Below are positions 1 to 9,927 of a stretch of 64,000 nt of DNA, piece after piece. The DNA is from Archivesica marissinica (lineage: Eukaryota; Mollusca; Bivalvia; Venerida; Vesicomyidae): positions 53,467,320 through 53,531,319 of the forward strand of contig CM026401.1 in assembly GCA_014843695.1 (NCBI GenBank). Direction: 5' to 3'. The translations under genes were made by a program, and so were the position numbers. The notes under the pieces were generated by a model, which was not told the origin of the DNA, made no database searches, and saw only the letters and a program-made list of their open reading frames with translations. Positions within the stretch are counted from its first letter, which is position 1; every line of letters starts with the position of its first letter.

Positions 1-1010
1 CTGGTACCTAGACACTTAGAGAGTTTAAATGGACTGGTACCTAGACACTTAGAGAGTTTAAATGGACTGGTACCTAGACACTTAGAGAGTTTAAATGGAC
101 TGGTACCTAGACACTTAGAGAGTTTAAATGTACTGGTACCTAGACACTTAGAGAGTTTAAATGGACTGGCACCTAGACACTTAGAGAGTTTAAATGGATT
201 GGTACCTAGACACTTAGAGAGTTTAAATGGACTGGTACCTAGACACTTAGAGAGTTTAAATGGACTGGTACCTAGACACTTAGAGAGTTTAAATGGACTG
301 GTACCTAGACACTTAGAGAGTTTAAATGTACTGGTACCTAGACACTTAGAGAGTTTAAATGGACTGGCACCTAGACACTTAGAGATTTTAAATGGACTGG
401 CACCTAGACACTTAGATAGTTTAAATGGACTGGTACCTAGACACTTAGAGAGTTTAAATGGACTGGTACCTAGACACTTAGAGTTTAAATGGACTGGTAC
501 CTAGACACTTAGAGAGTTTAAATGGACTGGTACATAGACACTTAGAGAGTTTAAATGTACTGGTACCTAGACACTTAGAGAGTTTAAATGGACTGGTACC
601 TAGACACTTAGAGATTTTAAATGGACTGGTACCTAGACACTTAGAGAGTTTAAATGGACTGGTACCTAGACACTTAGAGAGTTTAAATGGACTGGTACCT
701 AGACACTTAGAGAGTTTAAATGGACTGGTACCTAGACACTTAGAGTTTAAATGGACTGGTACCTAGACACTTAGAGAGTTTAAATGGACTGGTACATAGA
801 CACTTAGAGAGTTTAAATGTACTGGTACCTAGACACTTAGATAGTTTAAATGGACTGGTACCTAGACACTTAGAGAGTTTAAATGGACTGGTACCTAGAC
901 ACTTAGAGAGTTTAAATGGACTGGTACCTAGACACTTAGAGAGTTTAAATGGACTGGTACCTAGACACTTAGAGAGTTTAAATGGACTGGTACCGAGACA
1001 CTTAGAGAGT
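1..1010. repeat. 33-bp minisatellite, about 30 units
   Basis: Tandem units of 33 bp beginning ctggtacctagacactt and ending gtttaaatgga fill the left edge; the array is cut by the window start. Units with a 2-bp deletion (near 481 and 743) and with tacataga (531 and 793) recur 262 bp apart, so there is an eight-unit higher-order repeat. Because 33 is a multiple of three, both strands read through as 11-residue repeats; I do not consider these coding. It lies upstream of contactin exons on the + strand, so it is probably intronic. Confidence 0.95.
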
Positions 1011-1592
1011 TTCATCCAAAGTGTGGTTCTCCGTATGTCATTATATGTGCAAAACAACAGTATATGTTTACTAATCTCATCTGTGACCAAGTGACATTTC
1101 ATACATTGAGTATTGTATTAATGAGAGAAAAAACCTACATAATTATTAGGATAACAGCTGATGTACAATATGGCTGTATGTAGCGGTAGTCTCTACTAAA
1201 ATGCCACAGGTTGCATGTTTCATATTCTGACTGGAAAAGCGAGAAGGTAATTTAGTTTCTGGTGCAGTAAATACACAATACTACACATTTCATAAGTTAC
1301 ATCTTTCACACAATTAGTGTCTGTGTGTATCGAGCTAATACCAATTATAGTTTGGTGAATCCCTGAAGATTGTTTTGATATTTGCAATGCATAGTTCGAG
1401 AACCTGCGATCACTGGATTCACAGTTTAACGTGTTAACTACTGTACTACTGTGTAGTACTGCGTCTGTATGGTTGAGTTAAAGTGTCCGTCTGTACTGAT
1501 GAGTTACGGTGTTCATATGTAACATTTACTGACGTACATTTCTGATAATCTTCATGGATTTCCCGAATGTGATATCATATTTCAATTCACAG
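1011..1592. other. Intron sequence, no gene seen
   Basis: Unique AT-rich sequence between the minisatellite and the first recognisable contactin exon. It ends in an acceptor at 1591-1592 (tttcaattcacag). I see no other feature. Confidence 0.6.
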
Positions 1593-1776
1593 CTCCGCTA
1601 CTGGCACTCTGATTTTCCCGAGTTCATTACATGGCGAGATTTGTACGGCCAGCACGACGAGGCAATTATTATTGGCGTTCAAGACAACACAAATTACTGG
1701 GCTTCAGTCCAAGTTATGAATTATGCTGGTGTCGGGCCTATCGGTGAAATACGATTGGCGGAAACATTACATTTAC
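1593..1776 (+). CDS. Contactin-like gene, exon encoding end of an FN3 domain (gene is 5' partial)
   Basis: Contactins are GPI-anchored Ig/FN3 adhesion proteins of neurons and, in insects, septate junctions. This exon starts after acceptor ag at 1591-1592 and stops before donor gtaagt at 1777. It gives 61 codons plus one base (phase 0 in, phase 1 out). The peptide begins LRYWHSDFPEF and contains NTNYWASVQVMNYAGVGPIG, matching the F and G strands of an FN3 domain (Y-x-V-x-V-x-x-Y/N-x-x-G-x-G-P). The first ATG in this frame (1554) lies in the intron before the acceptor and is not a start. The upstream exons lie outside the window to the left. Alternatives are another Ig/FN3 adhesion molecule; the C-terminal exon at 5620 favours contactin. 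Confidence 0.75.
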
Positions 1777-1840
1777 GTAAGTGATAGTTTTATGTGTATT
1801 GGTATAATTTGATTGGCTGAAAGATTCCATTATCGTGGAA

Positions 1841-2050
1841 GTCGTGATAGCGCAGTGGATGCGCGTTCGCTCCAGGTGCGAAAGGTCCGGAGTTCGAGCC
1901 CCACTGGAGCCGTTACGATTGTGCCCTTAGGCAAGGCATTTAAATTCCACGTTGCCTCTTCTCTCTCCCTCGTGGCGATGGATTCCATCAGGAATGAGGT
2001 CTCGAGAGTGATTTATATAAGTTGAAATAACTTGTTTCGCAATCGGGCTT
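1841..2050 (+). mobile_element. tRNA-derived SINE, family A (intronic)
   Basis: The head begins gtcgtgatagcgcagtgg and carries B-box-promoter-like ggagttcgagccc. The anticodon stem-loop has TTCGC/GCGAA with CAG at the anticodon position. The body has ttaggcaaggcatttaaat and the tail ends gtttcgcaatcg. The same element recurs at 5055, 5815, 9928, 37243 and 37960. It lies in the contactin intron. Confidence 0.85.
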
Positions 2051-2180
2051 AGGCTTACTTATGTTCTTCGAATTTGTTGCTCGTGCTAACGCCTAATGGG
2101 TACCCCATGTTTTTGGACTGTCCAACTACCTCTTAGACACCCTGTTGTTTGATGCTAAGTTGTCACATACAATCCAGGGT

Positions 2181-2352
2181 TGGTCCGGAGTTCGAACCCC
2201 GAGTTACGATTGTACCCTTAGGCAAGGCATTTAAATTTCACATTGCCTCTTCTCTCTCCTTCATGGCGATGGATTCCATCAGGAATGAGGTCTCGAGAGT
2301 GATTCATATAAGTTGAAAGAACTTGTTTCGCAATCGAGCTAAAATAAATTTA
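2181..2352 (+). mobile_element. SINE family A, 5'-truncated
   Basis: It starts inside the tRNA-like head (tggtccggagttcgaacccc) and then follows the family A body and tail to aaaataaattt. The first half of the head is absent. Confidence 0.75.
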
Positions 2353-2470
2353 AGAGAGGACAGTTTGTAAAACAATCCAGTGTTGTTGAATACCAGTATC
2401 CTCTACCTTGTTTCCTATTTCCTTTATCTATTTGCTTGTATTATTTATTTCATGTTCTATTTCTAAACAG

Positions 2471-2589
2471 CACCCGTTCATTATCCTCGACATGTTAAAG
2501 TATGGCCTCATGCCACACACTCCATTCGGGTCACGTGGCAAGGTGTGAGTACTCTATCGAACGCAGAAGAATCGCTGGAAGGATACATT
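2471..2589 (+). CDS. Contactin-like gene, exon encoding start of the last FN3 domain
   Basis: Acceptor ttctaaacag ends at 2470 and donor gtaagt starts at 2590. The 119-bp exon enters in phase 1 and leaves in phase 0, which matches the preceding and following exons. The split codon plus exon read P-P-V-H-Y-P-R-H-V-K-V-W-P, then SIRVTWQGVSTLSNAEESLE, GYI. This is the A-to-C strand part of an FN3 domain (S-I-x-V-x-W, then L-x-G-Y). It is too short and too split to show as one open frame with its neighbours. Phase continuity across three introns is the best evidence that the gene is real. Confidence 0.75.
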
Positions 2590-2667
2590 GTAAGTTAAAA
2601 CACATTCATAATAATATTACAGGTTCAGAAAATTAATGTTTTACTCATCAACTCATTACATTACACA

Positions 2668-2880
2668 TAATGGCGTCCGTGGTCCAGTGGTATAGCTTCG
2701 GATTTGAAATCGAACGGTCCCGGGTTAGATACTCGGTCAGGCCACGTATGTAGTGTCATTGAGCAAGGCACCTCACACACATTGCTTAGTACTGGTTGAT
2801 CGCTTAGGTCGGCTATGTCTGCCCAGGAAAAACATGTCTAAGTCCCCGCGAAGGGTTTGACATTAAAGGAACATACATAC
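2668..2880 (+). mobile_element. tRNA-derived SINE, family B
   Basis: The head reads ggcgtccgtggtccagtgg, followed by cggtcccgggttagatactc. The body holds gagcaaggcacctcacacac and the tail tccccgcgaagggtttgac, then ATT and an (acat)n end. An opposite-strand copy is at 35680-35882. Confidence 0.8.
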
Positions 2881-2883
2881 ATA

Positions 2884-3060
2884 TGTCTGTCCGATTAGCG
2901 CAGTTGTTAGCGCGCTCGCTTCTCACCAATGCAACCCGGGTTAGATCCTCTGACATGGAAGCATATGAGATGGTACGATGGTCGCCATATCGAACAGGTG
3001 TTCTGTGTTTTGGTTCGAATCTGTTCAGGTACTCGAAACTGCGTTCTTGTCGGACTGTAG
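2884..3060 (+). mobile_element. tRNA-derived SINE, family C, 3'-truncated
   Basis: The head starts tgtccgattagcgcagttg, with tctcaccaatgcaacccggg, and the body has gagatggtacgatggtcgcc. The rest of the family (full copies at 9655, 18133 and 39735 on the minus strand) is missing, and family D sequence follows at once. Confidence 0.7.
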
Positions 3061-3063
3061 AAA

Positions 3064-3348
3064 TATTGTTTGGGTTTATTTCTGGGGCTTACAGTCGCAC
3101 CATCAGCGCAGGACATATGTTCACTCTCCAGCTAGATGTATTATTGCTGGAGAAAGACCGCTGGTGCCCCTCCTAGAAATGTTTCCGGAACGGACGGACA
3201 GTAACATTCGTGTAGAACCACCAACCTTCCGCTGGATATCTTCTCCACATGAACGAATTTGATACCCCCAGTGGGATTCGAAGCATCAGCGATGAGGGGC
3301 AAGTAATTTGAAGTCATATACTGTAACCACTAGGCCACGCAGGCCCTA
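3064..3348 (-). mobile_element. tRNA-derived SINE, family D
   Basis: Read on the minus strand, the tRNA-like head is at the right (gcctgcgtggcctagtggtt), with a long variable region and cgaatcccactgg. The body includes ctccagc and accaac, and the tail ends at left near gtttgggtttatttctgggg. Family D is the most frequent SINE here and is the source of the 30-bp array at 19914-22182. Confidence 0.75.
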
Positions 3349-3476
3349 TGCCTATTTAGAAACCGACATTTTCCTAGAAATGTTCATATATTAGCTGAAT
3401 ATCCGTAAGCTGAAAGGTTTCCTTGCCACCGTAATAATTTGTAGCAATTCCTTTTTTTTTCACTATAACATGCAAT

Positions 3477-3670
3477 ATCAATTACCAAGATGAATTGCAG
3501 GTTAAGATCGTCCTATAACCAGAAACGAACTACTTTAACAAAAAAATCATACAACAGTTACTTCCCTATAAAGATCAATTACCAAGATGAATTGCAGGTT
3601 AAGATCGCCCTATAACCAGAAACGAACTATTTTAACAAAAAAATCATACAACAGTTACTTCCCTTTATAA
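3477..3670. repeat. 97-bp tandem duplication (2 copies)
   Basis: Two adjacent near-identical units, each beginning atcaattaccaagatgaatt, start at 3477 and 3574. The block ends 43 bp before the contactin exon at 3713, inside the intron. Confidence 0.9.
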
Positions 3671-3712
3671 CAATAGCACCATTTGCAAGATCATGTAATG
3701 TTCTGGTTACAG

Positions 3713-3890
3713 CTGCGTGTCTGGAAGATACAGGAGGATATTAGAACAGCTAAAGATGTAGTTGTTGACAAAGTAGCAGAGGCTATCATAGATAATCTAC
3801 AAGTACAGACAGTGTATGTCCTCCGTATGTTGGGATACAGTCTCGGTGGAGACGGATCACTCAGTCCACATGTATATTTCACTGTAGAAG
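3713..3890 (+). CDS. Contactin-like gene, exon completing the last FN3 domain
   Basis: Acceptor ttctggttacag ends at 3712 and donor gtatgtg starts at 3891. The exon is 178 bp, phase 0 in and phase 1 out. It reads LRVWKIQEDIRTAK at the start, has DNLQVQTVYVLRMLGYSLGG in the middle, and ends SPHVYFTVE. This is the second half of an FN3 domain (L-x-V-W, then N-L-x-x-x-T-x-Y-x-x-x-V/M, then G-D-G-x-x-S). The segmental duplication begins inside this exon at about 3846: only its last ~45 coding bases reappear at 36014-36063. Confidence 0.8.
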
Positions 3891-4675
3891 GTATGTGTTA
3901 ACTCGACTGTATTACTATATTCATATAGTTTTAAAGTGTATAACCACATTTTGAACACCAAACGTGCGAACCCGGTAGGTGGTCTGAGTGCATTCTCCCC
4001 ACTAATTCTTTGAAACCTAGGCATCAAATGGTGCACCCTGGCACCTTTTAAGACAAGTTTATACACTAACAAACACGTAAGAACAATTCAGTTTTTCATC
4101 GACTACTGTATATCCAGCAAAACTAAAACACTTCGTGAATATAATGTGCAAACCTGGGAATTGTGGCGTAAAGGCAACTACGTGCCTGGTAAATTAGAAA
4201 CGTGAGCACAATGCTGTTGCAATGCGAGACATCTGTAATTTTCTATTATCTCCCTTGGCAGATAATGTCTGATTTATTCCAAAATGTGAATAGGTCCTAT
4301 TAGTTAGAATCCTTTGTTTTTACTGTTGTTCCCTAACCAGATGTTGCGGTATGATAAATATGATTATATCCAAATCGTGTTAATTAACCGAAAACATTCG
4401 TTTAGAAATAAGTACCCATTGCATATACTGTATGAGATCTGTCGAGATATAGTAATTTAAGACTCATAAGAAGTGATAGTAGCATAAAATTGCTAGCATG
4501 TTGTGCAAAGGAAACAACGATAAAAACAGAGGAAAACACTTAATAGGAACTATCTACTTTTAGAGAATATCAGGGGCAGTAACTGACTGATGTCTCTCAT
4601 TATGAAAATAGCACGTTACTACTTATTTTTCTTTCATCATACCATGTGAGATTGAGGCTGAGATTTCAGAAACTT
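3891..4675. other. Contactin intron, no gene seen
   Basis: AT-rich sequence between donor gtatgtg and a SINE. The same intron sequence is found at 36064-36895 with small differences. I see no coding frame or structural RNA. Confidence 0.6.
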
Positions 4676-4972
4676 TGTTTGTTTAAAGTCGCATCAACAG
4701 CTTAGGCCACAACCTTTAGTGGTGGAGGATGCCACCATCCTTTAGTGGTGGAGGATGCCACCATCTTTTAGTGGTGGAGGATACTACCCGGATGCCACTC
4801 CGAGCAGTATTTCAGGAACGGATTGGCACATGGGTAGAACCACCGACCTACTGCAATCCAGCTTCCACTTTTGAAATAATTAGACACCACAAGTGGGATT
4901 CGAACCTACCGTGGTGAGGGGCAAGTGATTTGCAGTGAACGATCTTAACCACTCGACCATGGAGGGCCCCAT
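4676..4972 (-). mobile_element. SINE family D with an internal 27-bp triplication
   Basis: The tRNA-like head is at right (ccctccatggtcgagtggtt on the minus strand) and the tail at left (tttgtttaaagtcgcatcaa on the plus strand). Near 4710-4790 the segment tttagtggtggaggatg is present three times; the paralogous SINE at 36895-37155 has two. This is a small example of tandem growth inside this SINE family. Confidence 0.85.
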
Positions 4973-5054
4973 ACTTGAGAACATGGTTATAACCTCCGAC
5001 TTGGGCGTCCGATCCTACCTAATTATTTGGTGGTACCAGAATCCAAGGTTCCGT

Positions 5055-5280
5055 GGAAGTCGTGATAGCGCAGTGGATGCGCGTTCGCTTCAGGTGCGAA
5101 AGGTCCGGAGTTCGAGCCCCACTGGAGCCGTTACGAGTGTGCCCTTTGGCACGGCATTTAAATTCCACATTGCCTCTTCTCTCCTTCATACCGATGGATT
5201 CCATCAGGAATGAGGTCTCGAGAGTGATTAATATAAGTTGAAAGAACTTGTTTCGCAATCGAGCTAAAATAAATTTGTAT
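5055..5280 (+). mobile_element. SINE family A, full length (intronic)
   Basis: It begins gtcgtgatagcgcagtgg at 5059 and ends cgcaatcgagctaaaataaa. It is near-identical to the paralogous copy at 37243-37460. Confidence 0.85.
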
Positions 5281-5434
5281 AAACTAAGGTTCGTAAAATC
5301 TCGGCATGTGAAAAAACCGGGACGCTTCTGTAATTGGGGGGGGGATCTTCAGTATCTTGTACTACCTGCCCAGAATTAAAATAACTACTGTAGCCTACGT
5401 ATAGCGGTGCGGTATCTCCTAGACGTTGCAGGAA

Positions 5435-5580
5435 CGACGTTTGCCTGGGAACAGGCGTCGATATATGTTACCTTGTCAGTCAAATAAATATATTTTAACA
5501 CCGAGACAATTAATTGAGCCGTATTGAGATTGTGCCAGAAGTTAAAAAAGTGAAAAAATCAGACTGGAACCCAGGCTGGG
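5435..5580 (+). repeat. Dispersed ~140-bp repeat (F), intronic
   Basis: The sequence from gcctgggaacaggcgtcgat to ccagaagttaaaaaagtg reappears in inverse orientation at 22425-22543 and 41935-42057, and in the same orientation at 37610-37745. The end motif atatatcgacgcctgttccc also occurs alone near 22787 and 42293. I see no coding capacity; its type is unknown. Confidence 0.7.
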
Positions 5581-5619
5581 AACGACGATAAATATGCGCT
5601 TTGTTTTTGTTATTTACAG

Positions 5620-5753
5620 GAGGTAATGTACCGTTCGATCCGACGACAACGAGGTTCTGTTTCACACAGCAGGAATGCGACTCGGCTAGTGTATTGAACT
5701 ATTCGCTGTTTTTACTCTTTATGATACCAGTTTTGAATTCTATTTTGTGTTGA
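5620..5753 (+). CDS. Contactin-like gene, terminal exon with GPI-anchor signal
   Basis: The acceptor ttgttatttacag ends at 5619. The exon enters in phase 1, completes a Gly codon with the previous exon, and ends at TGA 5751-5753. It reads GGNVPFDPTTTRFCFTQQEC, D, S, A, S, then a spacer and a hydrophobic tail (LFLLFMIPVLNSILC) directly before the stop. Small residues followed by a terminal hydrophobic stretch with no basic cytoplasmic tail is the classic GPI-attachment signal; the likely omega site is in the S-A-S segment. With two FN3 parts upstream, this supports contactin over transmembrane relatives such as neuroglian or NCAM. An intact-looking second copy is at 37792-37925. Confidence 0.8.
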
Positions 5754-5814
5754 TAACTGTGTATAATATTATGTAATCATATCCAATTTAGCATAGTATT
5801 AGTAAGTAACAAGT

Positions 5815-6250
5815 AGAGCGCACAGTGGTAGAGCGTTCGCTTCAGGTGCGAAAAGACCGGAGTCCGAGCCTCCGCTGGAGCCGTTACGATTATACCCTTA
5901 GGCAAGCAAGGCATTTAAATTCCACATTGCCTCTTCTCTCTCCCTCATAGCGATGGATTACATCATGAATGAGGTCTCGAGAGCGATTAATATAAGTTGT
6001 AAGAACTTGTTTCGCAATCGAACTAAAATACATTTGTATAAACTAAGGCGTTCGTTTCGGGTGTGAGAGGCCGAGACTTTGCACCCAGCCATAGCCGTTA
6101 CGATCGAGTCCTGGGGGAAGTCACTTAAATTATAAAACTGTTTCTTCTCTCTCCCTCATGACGAAGGCTTTCATCAGGAATGAGGTCTCGAGAGTGATTA
6201 TAATAAGGTATAAGATCTTGTTTCACAATCGACCTAAGATAAAAATTTAA
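5815..6250 (+). mobile_element. Two adjacent SINE family A copies
   Basis: The first (about 5815-6045) has head gcgttcgcttcaggtgcg. The second (about 6046-6250) lacks the start of the head, begins cgttcgtttcgggtgtgag, and is more diverged. Both end with the family tail (gagagtgatta, cttgtttc). Confidence 0.75.
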
Positions 6251-6284
6251 TGTTGTTCTAGAATAGTGTGTTTAATTTGTTTGT

Positions 6285-6750
6285 GTGTTGGTTCAAAGTC
6301 GCACACACAGCTTATATCATATGGCGACTCTCCGGTAGTGGAAACCCCAGGATGCCCCTTAGAGACGTAGCTCAGGTACGAATGGGTACCAGAGTAGAAC
6401 CACAAACCTATGCTGGTTGTACACGTCGGGTGGCGTATTAATGCATGCGGTGTTACTTGTCGGTCATAACGACAATCTCAACACACATCTCTGATATGCT
6501 TTAAACGAGCGCGTTGTCAGGAACTAAACTGTATAAAAGTGTTTGTTATATTTAAAGGACCAGCCATTTCTGACTTATGAGACAACATGTTTATGCTTGT
6601 ATGCCAGGCGCCAGTCTGGTAATCGGTAACCATTATTTAACTAGCTGGTCATATCAGAACTAACCCCTGACGAGATTGTTCGTCGAACCTTCGACCTCCC
6701 GCTCCGTAGGTGGATGCCTTAACCACTAGGCCACGGAGACGGAATATTTA
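6285..6750 (-). mobile_element. SINE family D-like tail plus tRNA-like head
   Basis: The left part (6285-6425) has the family D tail and body (tggcgactctccggtagtgg). The right part (6680-6745) is a tRNA-like head on the minus strand (ccgtctccgtggcctagtgg, then ggttcgacgaac). The 250 bp between are not recognised, so this may be one long variant or two elements. Confidence 0.55.
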
Positions 6751-6877
6751 CTGTATATTTAGTTTTTGAATGATCCATTAATTAGTATCAACTACTCGGA
6801 ACCAAAAATACATGTATAAATAAAGTAACACAGAAAATATATGCTTTGTGCCAGGATGGAAACCACGTCCCTGGAGA

Positions 6878-7590
6878 TATAATAATAATAATAATAAAGA
6901 CTTTATTTGACGAGAGAACTCATTTAACAAAAGTTAATCTACCACGAGGCCCTCAACATATATACAATCAAATGCAATCAAAAGATAGCACTATAAGTGA
7001 GAACTGCACATTGGAATACTAAAGTAATGTAAAAGCTGAAAAATAGAGAAACTATATTTAATATGTAATGGAATATGATGATATATGGAATTGGCTAGCA
7101 GAGTAGAACATGGGAATGAGACAATTAATGATACTAGATCTATCTAACAATGTGCAGATTTGACTTGTAGTGGTATCTTCAAAATGTGTATGAAATCAAC
7201 TTAAAGACAGCAATTTTCCGATTCTAATAAATATAGCAATGGCAATACACGTTTATAATAACAGTAGAAGTACGCGATTAGTTTGAATTGTTATAGTTCC
7301 ACCTTAAGTAGAGAATTTTGAACTGTTGGATAGTTGGAGCATTTTGAACTGAGTGAGGCAATGAATTCCAAATAGATGATCCTGAAAATTCAAATGTATT
7401 ACGAAATAATTCACAATTTGGTCTTTGTGTGTATAATTGATATTCTGAGGTTGATCTAAGAATTCTAGGATGTACATTGTATATCAGAGCATGTAGTCTG
7501 GAGCAGCTCCATGTAATGTTTTATACATTTGTATAGCCTTTGATATTCGGCACAGTTTAACTCTACCGGCCTACCATACGTATGGGTTAT
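6878..7590 (-). mobile_element. CR1/L2-like LINE, 5'-truncated 3' end
   Basis: On the minus strand this holds the C-terminal end of a reverse-transcriptase ORF, a short 3' UTR, and a (TTA)n tail, seen as (taa)n then agactttattt at 6880-6910 on the plus strand. The best-preserved paralog (38928-39600) reads YKTLHGAAPDYL and SGSSIWNSLP, typical of the far C-terminus in CR1/L2/Jockey-type elements. It is non-functional. Confidence 0.75.
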
Positions 7591-7735
7591 TTCAGCTCGT
7601 GAAATAATCGATATGATTGTCCCTAATAACTGTAATCTTCCCATTATAATATATTGCTATTTGAATAGATGAATATTGTTTGGCAGGTGGTAGCAAGCTC
7701 CATTCACGACTCCTACAGTTTGGTTGTATTTTGGC

Positions 7736-8035
7736 AGAGGGATCTATAGTCCAGTGGTAGCACGCTGGGCTGGTAATCCAGGGATCGCAGGTTCGATCCC
7801 CCCGTCTGACCCTAATAAAATTAACAGTCTTTCAGATGGGACTTTAAACCGAGGTCTTGTGTCAGTGCTTTACACTGTACACGTAAAAGAACCAGAGTAG
7901 ACTCTGGAATGGGTCTGTGTCTGTATCAATGCACTATCCTCCACAAATCTAAAATGACTAATCTCTTCAGGAGGAGTCGCTCATATGGGCAACCGGTAGC
8001 GACGATAAATAAACGTAAAACACAAATGTATTTTG
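7736..8035 (+). mobile_element. tRNA-derived SINE, family E (tRNA-Thr-like head)
   Basis: The head gggatctatagtccagtggt, with anticodon stem-loop ctgggctggtaatccag (GGT anticodon) and gcaggttcgatcc, matches a tRNA-Thr fold. The body runs through ctcttcaggaggagtcgctc to aataaacgtaaaacacaaat. An inverted partner is at 8893-9110. Confidence 0.8.
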
Positions 8036-8284
8036 GCGCCCAACGAGTGACTTTTTAAGAACACAAATATCTTGATTTGCTAATTTAACACATGTATAGT
8101 ATGCTTAATATATCGTGTATATAACTCCAGATCATTTGATTCATCCATCATTCCTTCTTTGTGAACCTTCCATAAACCATGGGAGTTCGAGTTTAATACT
8201 ATAAGTTGTAATTATTTGTTGCGAGGTTTTCACTACTAGTATATTATTCATCATATGAAAATATCATACAAGATAATTGTCAGT

Positions 8285-8690
8285 TTTATCATCATCATTA
8301 CCCTTCTCATCATCATAAATCATTACCCTTCTCATATCATATCATATCATCTCATCATCATCATCATTACCTTCTCATCATCATATCATTCTTCTCATTA
8401 TCTACCCTTCTCTCATCATAATCATCATCATTACCATTCTCATCATCATCATCATTACCCTTCTCATCATCATATTTTTTTTATCATTACCCTTCTCATA
8501 TCATCATCATCATTACCCTTCTCATCATCATCATCATCATTACCCTTCTCATTATCATCATCATCATCATCATTACCCTTCTCACATCATCATCATCATT
8601 ACCCTTCTCATCATAATCATCATCATTACCCTTCTCATCATCATCATCATCATTACTCTTCCCATCATCATCATCATCATCAGATTATCT
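8285..8690. repeat. Interrupted (CAT)n microsatellite
   Basis: Runs of atc/cat are broken by tacccttct about every 20-30 bp. It gives His/Tyr/Pro/Ser-rich or Ile-rich open frames with no coding signal. The paralogous tract is at 16795-17152. Confidence 0.95.
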
Positions 8691-8892
8691 GTAGTGTATT
8701 AATACATGTACGTATTCTGTAACGGTTTCCATTACCTGTATCTGTATAGTATATTATTATAGGCGAACAGTAACCATATTTATAGTTATATGACACACTT
8801 CATAGAGCAGTTAGATTCATGATGCAGGTGCAGGTATTGTTTCTTCTTCTGTTATGCGGTAAAATAAGATTAATAAACACAACTTAAATAAC

Positions 8893-9110
8893 ACTTGTGT
8901 TTTACGTTTATTTACCGGTTGCCCATATGAGCGACGCCTCCTGAAGAGATTAGTCATTTTAGATTTTGGAGGATAGTGCAATGATACAGACAGAGACCCA
9001 TTCCAGAGTGGTTCTTTTACGTGCACGGTGTAAAGCAAGAGACCTTGGTTTAAAGTCCCATCTGAAAGACTGTTCTTATTAGTAAGGTCAGACGGGGGAT
9101 TGATAACACT
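8893..9110 (-). mobile_element. SINE family E, head-truncated, inverted
   Basis: Reverse complement of the SINE-E body and tail, from tgtgttttacgtttatttac to ggtcagacgggggatt; most of the tRNA head is missing. With 7736-8035 it forms an inverted pair around the CAT tract. Confidence 0.8.
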
Positions 9111-9654
9111 TAAAACAGTGTTGTTTGTATATCATATCACATTTTCGCTCAAAGTCAAGCTCCAAAAGTGTTGTCATTTGATTTTCTAATACATGTATGT
9201 TTGTAGTGCTAACGCCACTAAATATATTTGGATTTTCGGTTAGCCCTTGTGTGTTTTGGAATGTATTGGACCGAGGTCCATGTTTTCATGCACTCTATCA
9301 TAATGTTTACACAGTTACTATAATAATAACACATGGTAATAGTTTCTCTGAACTTTCTCTATATGCTGTCGCCTTTTAACTATGTACACATTTAAACGTC
9401 AAATAATTATGCCGTATTACGTGCTCCGTCATTGCCCAGAATGCAGATTTTAAAAGTTTCATGCGGCATGCCCCAGAACCCATTTAACGGCCTCGGTCCA
9501 TTTGGGACTTCGAAGTCCTTCTGACCTCGAAACGCCCCCCTAAAAAGCTGGCTACGGGCCTGTGTTGCATCCTGTAACACGAAGCACAAACACACAAGCA
9601 CATGGAAACTATGGATATTGCTCGTTAATTGGTTTGTTCTTCGGGGTCTACAGT
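9111..9654. other. Noncoding, no gene recognised
   Basis: The sequence is shared with 17571-18070. Open frames here are short, differ between the two copies, and have no recognised motif. Confidence 0.5.
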
Positions 9655-9897
9655 CACACCAACAGCCTATGTCATATAGCTTAAACTTTATTTATTGTAC
9701 AACGACTGTGAAGCAAGTTTTAGCAACTTATATTGATCACTCTCGTTGGCGCGGATGAAAGCGTAACTGTGGTCATTCGTGTGGGAGGAAACCCGAGTAC
9801 CCAGAGAAAACCCACCTGTCCGATCTGGCGATCACCGTACCATCTCACATACTTCCCGGTCCGAGGATCGAACCCGGGTTGCATTGGTGTGAAACCT
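9655..9897 (-). mobile_element. SINE family C, full length
   Basis: The minus-strand head is at right (ggtttcacaccaatgcaacc, ggttcgatcctcgg); the body has cctcccacacgaatgacca. The tail at left, gagagtgatcaatataagtt on the minus strand, resembles the tail of family A. Its 5' end coincides with the junction between the two 4.1-kb repeats. Confidence 0.8.
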
Positions 9898-9927
9898 TAT
9901 CCAATTTAGCATAGTATTAGTAAGTAA

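Larger units (their letters stand above)
5778..9897. other. 4.1-kb tandem duplication, unit 1
   Basis: It starts ccaatttagcatagtatta and ends in a minus-strand SINE-C. The next base begins the same sequence again (9898). Contents in order: two SINE-A copies, a D-like SINE, CR1-like LINE end, SINE-E, CAT tract, inverted SINE-E, SINE-C. Confidence 0.9.

Noticed and set aside
199..504. Open frame with 11-residue repeats, and a similar one on the minus strand (740-1102)
   Set aside because: The 33-bp unit is a multiple of three, so frames stay open automatically on both strands; 2-bp deletions shift the frame between units.
1486..1520. Hammerhead ribozyme (ctgatgag motif near 1496)
   Set aside because: The conserved GAAA core and closing stems are not found nearby.
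1841..1912. Functional tRNA gene with CAG anticodon
   Set aside because: A SINE family A head; no proper acceptor stem, and many diverged copies.
7736..7812. Functional tRNA-Thr gene
   Set aside because: The tRNA-like part is the head of a repeated ~290-bp element present six times, some truncated; it has the SINE body attached.
8255..8722. His-rich open frame
   Set aside because: Interrupted CAT microsatellite; the paralogous tract has different interruptions and no conserved frame.
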